A stretch of 5,126 nt of DNA, from the NCBI GenBank assembly GCA_902795555.1, contig CADBLV010000246.1:1-5126 (forward strand). The letters run 5' to 3'. Positions 1 to 5,126 of the stretch are shown one piece after another. The stretch is from an uncultured Eubacteriales bacterium. GTDB taxonomy: Bacteria > Bacillota_A > Clostridia > Christensenellales > Aristaeellaceae. Under the pieces are notes generated by a model. It ran no database searches. It saw only the letters and a list, made by a program, of their open reading frames with translations, and was not told the origin of the DNA. The position numbers and the translations under genes were made by a program. Numbering within the stretch: position 1 is the stretch's first letter; every line of letters starts with the position of its first letter.

Positions 1-15
1 AAGGAAAGCGGACCC

Positions 16-744
16 ATGACCTATGAGGAATGGCAGGCCCGCATGGACCGGATTACGGAGCGAAACGGCAGGGAGACGGAAACCTTCTATCGGCTGTCGG
101 AAGACGAACTGCTTCCGGTGACGGTCGTCTATGTGGGGCTGGCCAGATCCATGATTGTGATTAACGGCGGACGCCAGCTGGTGGACACCTGCGACCTGGT
201 ATGGGCTTCGGAGGCTCCGGAGGACAAGCTGCTTGCGGTGGTGAAGGCTCCCAAGTCCGGAAAAGCCTATATGAAAGAAAAAACCAAGGCCAAATCAATG
301 ACGATCGACACCTGCACGGTGGACCGGGTGGTTCGGGTGCTGAAGATCGGGAAATCATGGGCCTTTGTGGATCATGCCGGCATGCGGGGCTATGTCCAGG
401 TTTCTTCCCTCACCTTCTATCCCAACGAGCGGCGGACCTATGAAACCGGATACATCAGCGTCAAGGGAAAGACGCCCAGTGGAGAAACCGTGTGGGTTCG
501 ATCCTCTTTGCGATCCAATAAGCAGCGTACCAATCTGGAGGAATATCCGGTCGGCACGCCGCTGACGATTTTCGCAGACGACGGAACGTGGGCGGAGGTC
601 GATGTGGAAGGATGGCACTGTTTCATCAAATCTAAATACGTCAGCCGATATGCCGGCTCTGAAACCGGCTCCGCAGGCTCCGGAACCGGGTCCGGAACCA
701 GCACCGGAACCAGCTTCGAAACCGGCTCTGTTCAAAATCATTAG
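16..744 (+). CDS. Bacterial SH3-repeat protein with low-complexity tail, possibly 5'-partial
   Basis: The 242 residues visible contain two SH3b-like modules. The first spans about residues 75-135 and ends in RGYVQVSSL; the second spans about 147-213 and has VWVRSSLRS, a middle GTPLTIFADDGTWAEV and the closing FIKSKYVSRY. Residues 25-67 (ETFYRLSEDELLPVTVVYV to LVWAS) may be a further diverged copy. In other proteins such modules bind cell wall or act as targeting domains, usually outside the cell. No signal peptide is visible, so either the true start lies left of the window (the frame is open to base 1) or the protein is not exported by that route. The ATG at 16 has an AAGGA site 8-10 bases upstream, so this start is plausible. 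The last 30 residues are rich in Gly, Ser and Thr, and their frame is questionable (see findings). No catalytic domain was recognised. Confidence 0.7.
   Translation: MTYEEWQARMDRITERNGRETETFYRLSEDELLPVTVVYVGLARSMIVINGGRQLVDTCDLVWASEAPEDKLLAVVKAPKSGKAYMKEKTKAKSMTIDTCTVDRVVRVLKIGKSWAFVDHAGMRGYVQVSSLTFYPNERRTYETGYISVKGKTPSGETVWVRSSLRSNKQRTNLEEYPVGTPLTIFADDGTWAEVDVEGWHCFIKSKYVSRYAGSETGSAGSGTGSGTSTGTSFETGSVQNH
653..730 (+). repeat. Short direct repeats encoding the low-complexity tail
   Basis: CCGGAACC occurs three times with an exact 12-bp period (680, 692, 704). GAAACCGGCTC occurs at 661 and 718, and CCGGCTCTG at 653 and 722. All offsets are multiples of three, as expected for a coding repeat. 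In the frame of the upstream gene the repeat reads Gly-Thr-Ser; one frame over it reads Pro-Glu-Pro-Ala, a common linker type. Repeats like this can change length by slippage. Confidence 0.75.
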
Positions 745-789
745 GGTATGTTTCCGAAAAGAGATACACCCCGGACGCTCTGTCATACT

Positions 790-845
790 GATCTTCGACA
801 AAAATGACCTGTCGTTTTTATATCACCAAAGATGCGTCGAAGATC
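790..845. repeat. 10-bp perfect inverted repeat in the convergent intergenic region
   Basis: GATCTTCGAC (790-799) is the exact reverse complement of GTCGAAGATC (836-845), with 36 bases between. It lies between two convergent gene ends (744 and 864), so transcripts from either side could fold here. The left arm overlaps the 5' arm of the short T-tailed hairpin at 796-819, so the two folds exclude each other. Confidence 0.6.
796..819 (+). terminator. Weak candidate intrinsic terminator for the SH3-repeat gene
   Basis: CGACA (796-800) pairs with TGTCG (810-814) around a 9-base loop and is followed directly by TTTTT (815-819). It sits 51 bases past the stop codon at 742-744. The stem has only five pairs, so termination strength is doubtful, but position and T-run fit. 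Read on the minus strand the hairpin has no trailing T-run, so it would not obviously terminate the convergent gene. Confidence 0.4.
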
Positions 846-863
846 GCATGAGACGGAATAGTA

Positions 864-2126
864 TCAGTCAATATGTTCAAAGAAGTCGTCTTTCGCGAGA
901 TCTTCGCCCACGAGGCTGCGATACAGCCCGAAGAGACTGCAGTCCCAGGGACCGGAATCCTCCACCTTATACCGCGTCACCTGCTGTGAAATATGCTTCG
1001 CGAAGCCTTCCTCGGCCACTTCAAAGGATGTTTTTCCCCCGAAGGCATTCAGGGGCTGCCGCCAGTCCATGTCAAGAACGTTTTCCGGATACAGATGGAT
1101 ATAGCATTTCGGCACATCCCACACGCCGTATTCTTTGGCGGATCCGGGATATTTTTTTTCATTGGCGGCGAGAGACAGGCAGTGCATCACCGCATCGGCG
1201 CATACCCGATGCGCTCCATGGCCGTATTCTCCGTTGATATCATGGGTCAGGAGCACGGAAGGTTTAAACCGCCGGATCCATTCGGTCACCAGGGAATAGA
1301 CCCGGTTTTTCGGCCAGTGCTTATACTGCCGGACCAGGGAATTCGAAAAGCTGTCCGGAAACTTACCCCATACGGGGTAGTTCTTCACGCCGCAGGTCCA
1401 CAGACAGTCCAGTAATTCCAGCCGTCGATAGGGCATCGTGGGTACGAACATGCCAACCTGGCATACTTTTCCCCGGTCTCCTGCATAGGTGGGGAGCGTA
1501 CCGCCGAACCACAGTACCTCGTCGTCCGGATGCGCCACAATCAGAAGCAGATCCGCTTTTTCCGCGGCGGGCGTCCATTGCTGAATCTCCGGCGGGAGGA
1601 CCCCCGCGCCGTAAACCCGTAGCTCCGTCAGGTTGAACTTCTTTGTGGTTTTCGGCCCGTTCACCACCCGGCATCGCGCTGTTCCCTCCGGCAAAGCCAG
1701 AAATTCGGACAGATACTGCCCTTCCGTATGGCCGCAATCCGTCCAGCCGCCTGCGCCATCATCAATCTGCAGACCCCAGGCATGGGGATGGTCATTCCAT
1801 TGCAGCCAGACGCCGGAAAGGGTCTCGCCCCGGGGAGCGGTTATTTCCACCCAGGCCTTTCCGCCGGCGGCGGAGGTCCAGGACGTACGATAGTTCCTGT
1901 CGATGCATTTTTCGAAGGATTTCCCGCCCGATCCGGGCTTCAGGGAACACAGGGCGGTGATGTCCTGCGCGTATTGCACCGGCGCGGGTTCTGTCGCCGC
2001 GGACTTTGAATTTTCCGCCGGCGTATCCTCCGCAAACGACGCGGAAAGCCAAAGCACACAAAGCAAAATGGCTATACCCAGGATTCCGGGAATCAGAGCC
2101 CTCCGTCCCTTTCGATTCAAGCCCAT
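864..2126 (-). CDS. Exported PIG-L/LmbE-family deacetylase with N-terminal discoidin-like domain
   Basis: The protein has 420 residues. Residues 1-32 form a signal peptide: basic start (NRKGRR), hydrophobic core, and a likely cut after ASFA. Residues about 55-175 look like an F5/8 type C (discoidin-like) beta-sandwich, with DRNYRTSWTS, WVEITAPRGETLSGVWLQW and the closing NLTELRVYG. Residues about 190-325 are the PIG-L domain, with AHPDDE at 198-203 and HDINGEYGHGAH at 295-306. By family knowledge H199, D202 and H303 or H306 are the likely zinc ligands and D201 the general base. Members hydrolyse N-acetyl groups on GlcNAc-type sugars or conjugates; the substrate here is unknown. The discoidin part may hold a glycan. 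The start at 2126 is chosen because AGGAGGT lies four bases upstream and the signal peptide begins there; an in-frame ATG at 2210 lies upstream of the promoter. It is transcribed alone, divergent from murA. Confidence 0.88.
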   Translation of the reverse strand: MGLNRKGRRALIPGILGIAILLCVLWLSASFAEDTPAENSKSAATEPAPVQYAQDITALCSLKPGSGGKSFEKCIDRNYRTSWTSAAGGKAWVEITAPRGETLSGVWLQWNDHPHAWGLQIDDGAGGWTDCGHTEGQYLSEFLALPEGTARCRVVNGPKTTKKFNLTELRVYGAGVLPPEIQQWTPAAEKADLLLIVAHPDDEVLWFGGTLPTYAGDRGKVCQVGMFVPTMPYRRLELLDCLWTCGVKNYPVWGKFPDSFSNSLVRQYKHWPKNRVYSLVTEWIRRFKPSVLLTHDINGEYGHGAHRVCADAVMHCLSLAANEKKYPGSAKEYGVWDVPKCYIHLYPENVLDMDWRQPLNAFGGKTSFEVAEEGFAKHISQQVTRYKVEDSGPWDCSLFGLYRSLVGEDLAKDDFFEHID

Positions 2127-2130
2127 TTCA

Positions 2131-2137
2131 ACCTCCT
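2131..2137 (-). promoter_or_regulatory. Ribosome binding site that fixes the deacetylase start
   Basis: On the minus strand AGGAGGT is followed by TGAA and then the ATG at 2126-2124. This near-perfect Shine-Dalgarno site settles the start in favour of the shorter, signal-peptide-bearing protein. Confidence 0.85.
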
Positions 2138-2156
2138 GCCGGGATTTTCCTTTTCT

Positions 2157-2185
2157 ATTGTATTCATCCCGCCTGCGATCGTCAA
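2157..2185 (-). promoter_or_regulatory. Sigma-A-type promoter of the PIG-L deacetylase gene
   Basis: On the minus strand TTGACG (2185-2180) is followed by a 17-bp spacer and TACAAT (2162-2157), five of six matches in each box. Transcription would begin near 2150, giving a leader of roughly 25 bases containing the Shine-Dalgarno site. No operator is evident. Confidence 0.75.
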
Positions 2186-2223
2186 GAAGAGCACAAATCC
2201 ATTTTCCCAAGTGCGGCTACTGC

Positions 2224-2252
2224 TTGTCATCCCCCGCGGAAAAGTGTATAAT
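2224..2252 (+). promoter_or_regulatory. Sigma-A-type promoter of the murA operon
   Basis: TTGTCA (2224-2229), a 17-bp spacer and a perfect TATAAT (2247-2252) form a strong housekeeping promoter. The start would fall near 2259, giving a leader of about 40 bases. It points away from the deacetylase promoter; the two -35 boxes are 38 bp apart, so both could be occupied or share one regulator. Confidence 0.8.
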
Positions 2253-2299
2253 AAATCCGTCTCCATCATTTCAGCTGTGGGAAGGGAGGGTGCTTCGCT

Positions 2300-3562
2300 G
2301 TGAAGGAACGGATGCTGGTGACCGGCGGCCAGGCTCTGGAAGGACAGGTTCAGGTGAGCGGCGGGAAGAATACCGCCGTGGCGGTCATCCCGGCTACGCT
2401 GCTGTGCGATGAGCCCTGCACAATTGAGAATCTTCCCGACATCGAGGATGTTCATGCCCTGGCTGATATTCTGCGGGAGCTGGGTGCCGTGGTGGATTAT
2501 GAGCCCGGCAGGATGATGCGGGTGGATCCGCGCCCGGCGGAAGGCACGACCGTGTCCTATCGGAACGCTCAGCGCCTGCGCGCCAGCTATTATCTGCTGG
2601 GAGCGCTTTTAGGCCGCTGCGGCCGTGCAAAGGTGCCCACGCCGGGCGGATGCGAAATCGGCTCCCGGCCTGTGGATCAGCATCTGAAGGGCTTCCAGGC
2701 GATCGGCGCCGAGGCGGAGGAGCACCGCGGCGTGCTCACTGCCGAGTGTGACAACCTGACCGGGGGAGACGTTTTCTTCGATATGGTGACTGTCGGCGCC
2801 ACGGTCAATGTGATGCTGGCTGCCGTCCGGGCCAAAGGGAACACGGTGATCTACAATGCCGCCAAGGAGCCGCATATCGTAGACCTGGCCAACTTCCTCA
2901 ACAGCATGGGCGCCCGGATCAAAGGCGCCGGGACGGACATCATCCGGATCCGCGGGGTGCAGACCCTGCACGGAAGCACCTATGCCGTGATTCCCGATCA
3001 GATCGAAACCGGCACGCTGATGATCGCCGCCGCGGCCACCGGCGGAGACGTGATTATCAACGGCTGTATCCCCACCCATATGGATGCTCTTTCCGCCAAG
3101 CTGCTGGAAATGGGCGTGAAAGTGACGGACTACGACGACGCGATCCGTGTGCATGTAGTGGGGCCTCGCCGCGCTATTAATGTGAAGACTCAGGTTTATC
3201 CCGGATTTCCCACGGATCTGCAGCAGCCCATGAGCGCGCTGCTGACCACCGCGAAGGGGACCAGCTACATCACCGAAACCATTTTCGAACAGCGATTCCG
3301 TCATCTGGATGAAATCCGGCGCATGGGGGCACATGTCCGGGTTGTGGACCGGACCGCCATCATCGAAGGCGTTCCGGAGCTGTACGGGGCGCCTATGACC
3401 GCTTCCGATCTGCGGGCCGGCGCGGCGCTGATCATCGCCAGCCTGATGGCCCGCGGCGTTTCCGAAATCTATGAACCCGGATATATCGACCGCGGATATG
3501 AGCATATCGAGGACAAGCTTCGCTCTCTCGGCGCCGTCATCAGCCGTGAGCCTGTGATGTGA
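2300..3562 (+). CDS. murA: UDP-N-acetylglucosamine 1-carboxyvinyltransferase
   Basis: MurA transfers enolpyruvate from phosphoenolpyruvate to UDP-GlcNAc in the cytoplasm, the first committed step of peptidoglycan synthesis. The 420 residues are full length for the family and follow its EPSP-synthase-like two-domain fold. Landmarks are SGGKN (K23 and N24, matching E. coli K22 and N23), the loop TPGGCEIGSRPVDQH with catalytic C118 (E. coli C115), PGFPTDLQ with D306 (E. coli D305), and the C-terminal DRGYE with R398 (E. coli R397). Because the loop has Cys, not Asp, the enzyme is expected to be sensitive to fosfomycin. The start is GTG at 2300, with GGAGGG nine bases upstream; an ATG at 2312 is possible but poorly spaced. 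Many Firmicutes have two MurA paralogues; which one this is cannot be decided here. It leads an apparent two-gene operon. Confidence 0.96.
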   Translation: MKERMLVTGGQALEGQVQVSGGKNTAVAVIPATLLCDEPCTIENLPDIEDVHALADILRELGAVVDYEPGRMMRVDPRPAEGTTVSYRNAQRLRASYYLLGALLGRCGRAKVPTPGGCEIGSRPVDQHLKGFQAIGAEAEEHRGVLTAECDNLTGGDVFFDMVTVGATVNVMLAAVRAKGNTVIYNAAKEPHIVDLANFLNSMGARIKGAGTDIIRIRGVQTLHGSTYAVIPDQIETGTLMIAAAATGGDVIINGCIPTHMDALSAKLLEMGVKVTDYDDAIRVHVVGPRRAINVKTQVYPGFPTDLQQPMSALLTTAKGTSYITETIFEQRFRHLDEIRRMGAHVRVVDRTAIIEGVPELYGAPMTASDLRAGAALIIASLMARGVSEIYEPGYIDRGYEHIEDKLRSLGAVISREPVM

Positions 3563-3581
3563 CAGTTGAGGTGAGCGTGTT

Positions 3582-4109
3582 ATGAACAATCCCTTTGAGG
3601 TTTTGGGGCTGAAGGCCTGTGCGGACGCGGAGGAAGTCCGGTCCGCTTATCGAATGCTGGTCAAACAGTATCATCCGGACATGGTTCAGGATCCGCAGAG
3701 GAAGGAAGAAGCCCAGCAGCGCATGACAGCGCTGAACCTGGCCTATGAGGAGGCGCTTCGCCTGACTTCGCCGCGGACTCACGCCAGCGTTTCCGGCGCT
3801 GATCTCTCCGAACAGGAGGCGATTCTTCTGGCGGAAAGGATGCTGGCCCGGGGCAAACCGGAAAGCGCCCTGCGGCATCTTCTCCGCTGTCAGCAGCGGG
3901 ACGGCCGATGGTATTCTGTTCAGGGACGGGTGCTCATGGCCATGGATCAGTATGACTCCGCGCATCAGTCCTATCGGGAGGCGATCCGATTGGAGCCGGA
4001 CAACCGACAGTATCGCGAATGGGCTCTGGACGCAGTGGTCGCTCTCCGAAAAAGCAAAACCATTCAGGGAAAAATCAAAAAAGCCTGGAAGAATCTCTCG
4101 CACAGATAA
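3582..4109 (+). CDS. Small J-domain (DnaJ-like) protein with TPR-like C-terminus
   Basis: The protein has 175 residues. Residues 3-62 form a J domain: NPFEVLGL, helix II with YRMLVKQY, the diagnostic HPD at 31-33, and a third helix ending LNLAYEEAL. J domains stimulate the ATPase of DnaK (Hsp70) and deliver clients to it. There is no Gly/Phe linker, zinc-finger region or CTD, so this is not DnaJ itself but a class C J protein. Residues about 75-145 resemble two TPR helix pairs, the second (QYDSAHQSYREAIRLEPDN) being the clearest, and suggest binding of a protein partner. The tail from 156 is strongly basic. It is cytoplasmic, with no signal peptide or membrane segment. The ATG at 3582 has GAGGTGAG six bases upstream and lies 19 bp after murA, so cotranscription from the murA promoter is likely. 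Partner and client are unknown. Confidence 0.85.
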   Translation: MNNPFEVLGLKACADAEEVRSAYRMLVKQYHPDMVQDPQRKEEAQQRMTALNLAYEEALRLTSPRTHASVSGADLSEQEAILLAERMLARGKPESALRHLLRCQQRDGRWYSVQGRVLMAMDQYDSAHQSYREAIRLEPDNRQYREWALDAVVALRKSKTIQGKIKKAWKNLSHR

Positions 4110-4189
4110 GATACAGCTCATCATCAGAAAAAAGAAATAGATCCCTTCTGAGATCGATATGGCGAAAGAAGGCGGGCGGAAAAGACGTG

Positions 4190-4218
4190 TGGACAGGCCG
4201 CCTGTTTCGTGATAAAAT
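4190..4218 (+). promoter_or_regulatory. Extended -10 promoter of the PAS-GGDEF gene
   Basis: TGGACA (4190-4195), a 17-bp spacer and TAAAAT (4213-4218) match five of six bases in each box, and TG at 4210-4211 adds an extended -10 element. Transcription would start near 4225, giving a leader of about 40 bases with GAGGAGGA at 4251-4258. The promoter gives the downstream gene its own transcript although it points the same way as the murA operon. Confidence 0.7.
4193..4205. promoter_or_regulatory. Dyad inside the promoter spacer, possible operator
   Basis: ACAGG-CCG-CCTGT is a 13-bp dyad that overlaps the end of the -35 box and fills the upstream half of the spacer. A repressor bound here would block RNA polymerase. 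It could also be a short RNA hairpin ending the murA operon transcript, but only TTT follows, so termination would be poor. Confidence 0.35.
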
Positions 4219-4264
4219 GGAAAAAATGAAAACCCGCCGAGATTATCGACGAGGAGGATAGCCC

Positions 4265-5126
4265 ATGAGCCAGGGTTTAACAGGGAATATGAATGCTCCG
4301 ACGATCACCAGGGAAAGGCTGGACATGCTGGATGCGCTGTTCAGGGCCTTTGAGATCGTTTCGGAGGGAACGTATGTTTACCTGTGCGACATGAAATACG
4401 ACTATTCCAGATGGTCCAAGAACGCGGTGGACGCCTACGGACTGCCGGGCGAATACATGGTCGGCGCGGGGGATATCTGGGAAGACCATATTCATCCGGA
4501 AGACCGGGAAGCTTATCACAGGGGTATCGCCGATATTTTTGCCGGGACGGCCTCCGGCCACGACATGCAATATCGCGCCAGGCGGATTAACGGGGAATAC
4601 GACGTATGCACCTGCCGGGGCGTGGTGATCCGGGATCCCTCAGGTGTGCCGGATTATTTTGCCGGAACGATCCGGAATCACGGGATCCAGGGACATATCG
4701 ACACTCTGACCGGGCTGCGGAATCAATACGGCTTCTTTGAAGACCTGGACGGCTTCATCCGGCGAAACACGCCGGTCAGCGTGGTGCTGTTCGGGATCAG
4801 CAAGTTTTCCGAGATCAACGAGATGTACGGATATCATTTCGGAAACCGTGTGCTGCAGCAATTTGCCCGGTCGGTGTATGAAGTGACCGGCAACACCGGT
4901 CATCCCTACCGGATCGATGGGACGAAATTTGCCGTCATCAGCAGCACCCTGTCTATGACGGAGCTGCACGAAAAATATGACCATTTCCGGACTCTTCTGC
5001 ATGAACAATTCCGGGTGGATAACAGGGCCGTGCTGCTGGATATGAACTGCGGCGCCCTGCGGGTCGACAGCTTCGATATCGATTCCCAGACAATCTATGC
5101 CTGCCTGAATTATGCCTGCGAGGAAT
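4265..5126 (+). CDS. PAS domain plus degenerate GGDEF domain signalling protein, 3'-partial
   Basis: The frame stays open to the right edge, giving 287 residues. Residues about 28-138 form a PAS_3-type sensor fold, with the typical WEDHIHPEDREAYH at 72-85 and the closing FAGTIRNH. A GGDEF domain starts at the standard DTLTGLRNQYGF (146-157). Active versions make cyclic di-GMP from two GTP. Here the first metal-binding Asp of the usual D-I-D motif is Gly (FGISKF, G177), and the GGDEF signature itself reads DGTKF (218-222), so the metal-binding acidic residue and the paired glycines are lost. No RxxD inhibitory site precedes it. The domain is probably catalytically dead and may bind GTP or act as a dimer or regulatory module. 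Such domains often precede an EAL phosphodiesterase domain, which would lie beyond the window. No transmembrane segment or signal peptide is seen. The ATG at 4265 has GAGGAGGA six bases upstream. Confidence 0.85.
   Translation, partial: MSQGLTGNMNAPTITRERLDMLDALFRAFEIVSEGTYVYLCDMKYDYSRWSKNAVDAYGLPGEYMVGAGDIWEDHIHPEDREAYHRGIADIFAGTASGHDMQYRARRINGEYDVCTCRGVVIRDPSGVPDYFAGTIRNHGIQGHIDTLTGLRNQYGFFEDLDGFIRRNTPVSVVLFGISKFSEINEMYGYHFGNRVLQQFARSVYEVTGNTGHPYRIDGTKFAVISSTLSMTELHEKYDHFRTLLHEQFRVDNRAVLLDMNCGALRVDSFDIDSQTIYACLNYACEE

Larger units (their letters stand above)
4110..4264 (+). other. Intergenic region between the J-protein gene and the PAS-GGDEF gene
   Basis: These 155 bases hold the promoter, dyad and ribosome binding site described separately. 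No convincing intrinsic terminator for the murA operon is visible: the best hairpin, TCAGAA (4124-4129) with TTCTGA (4146-4151), has a 16-base loop and no T-run. Read-through into the next gene is therefore possible. Confidence 0.5.

Noticed and set aside
602..1237. 211-residue plus-strand open frame
   Set aside because: Beyond the proline-rich stretch it runs antisense through the end of the deacetylase gene and through the terminator-like region, and shows no domain. Only its first part is discussed, as a possible displaced tail.
1363..1737. Minus-strand open frame within the deacetylase gene
   Set aside because: It overlaps the PIG-L domain coding sequence in another frame and shows no recognisable domain.
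2127..2210. 28-residue N-terminal extension of the deacetylase from an ATG at 2210
   Set aside because: It would start upstream of the -35 box, lacks a Shine-Dalgarno site, and would bury the signal peptide behind a charged segment.
2609..3589. 326-residue minus-strand open frame
   Set aside because: It lies entirely antisense to murA, whose conserved catalytic motifs are plain. It is a shadow frame of GC-rich coding sequence with His/Gly/Asp-biased composition.
4124..4151. Inverted repeat TCAGAA/TTCTGA as a terminator for the murA operon
   Set aside because: Six pairs, a 16-base loop, low GC and no T-run after it.
4171..4238. GGCGGG (4171-4176) and CCCGCC (4233-4238) pairing across the promoter
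   Set aside because: Six bases with a 56-base gap in GC-rich DNA is expected by chance, and the left arm lies upstream of the predicted transcription start.
4019..4261. 80-residue plus-strand open frame downstream of the J gene
   Set aside because: It begins out of frame inside the J gene, has low-complexity Lys/Arg/Ser composition and no ribosome binding site, and runs through the promoter of the next gene.

Overview
The window is a GC-rich bacterial chromosomal segment. Strong AGGAGG-type ribosome binding sites, near-consensus sigma-A promoters with 17-bp spacers, a GTG start with a good Shine-Dalgarno site, and clostridial-style SH3-repeat and PAS-GGDEF proteins suggest a Gram-positive anaerobe of the Clostridia. 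This placement is inference; there is no rRNA or other phylogenetic marker apart from murA. No mobile element, CRISPR array, tRNA or rRNA was recognised.

Layout. (1) 16-744, plus strand: protein with bacterial SH3-like repeats and a low-complexity tail, possibly continuing past the left edge. (2) 745-863: convergent intergenic region with a 10-bp perfect inverted repeat and a weak hairpin plus T-run. (3) 864-2126, minus strand: exported protein with a discoidin-like domain followed by a PIG-L/LmbE zinc deacetylase domain. (4) 2127-2299: divergent intergenic region with two clear, non-overlapping promoters. (5) 2300-3562, plus: murA, the first committed enzyme of peptidoglycan synthesis. (6) 3582-4109, plus: small J-domain protein with a TPR-like C-terminus, 19 bp behind murA and probably in its operon. 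(7) 4110-4264: intergenic region with an extended -10 promoter containing a dyad. (8) 4265-5126, plus, cut by the right edge: PAS domain followed by a degenerate GGDEF domain.

The genes share a loose cell-envelope theme. MurA makes UDP-GlcNAc-enolpyruvate in the cytoplasm, the PIG-L protein probably works outside the membrane on an N-acetylated sugar or glycoconjugate, and the SH3-repeat protein may bind cell wall if its unseen N-terminus carries an export signal. The J protein and the PAS-GGDEF protein are a chaperone partner and a signalling protein with no obvious direct link. I see no convincing evidence for an undescribed system. The oddest spots are the three-frame tail of the SH3 protein, the GGDEF domain lacking catalytic residues, and the murA/J-protein pairing.
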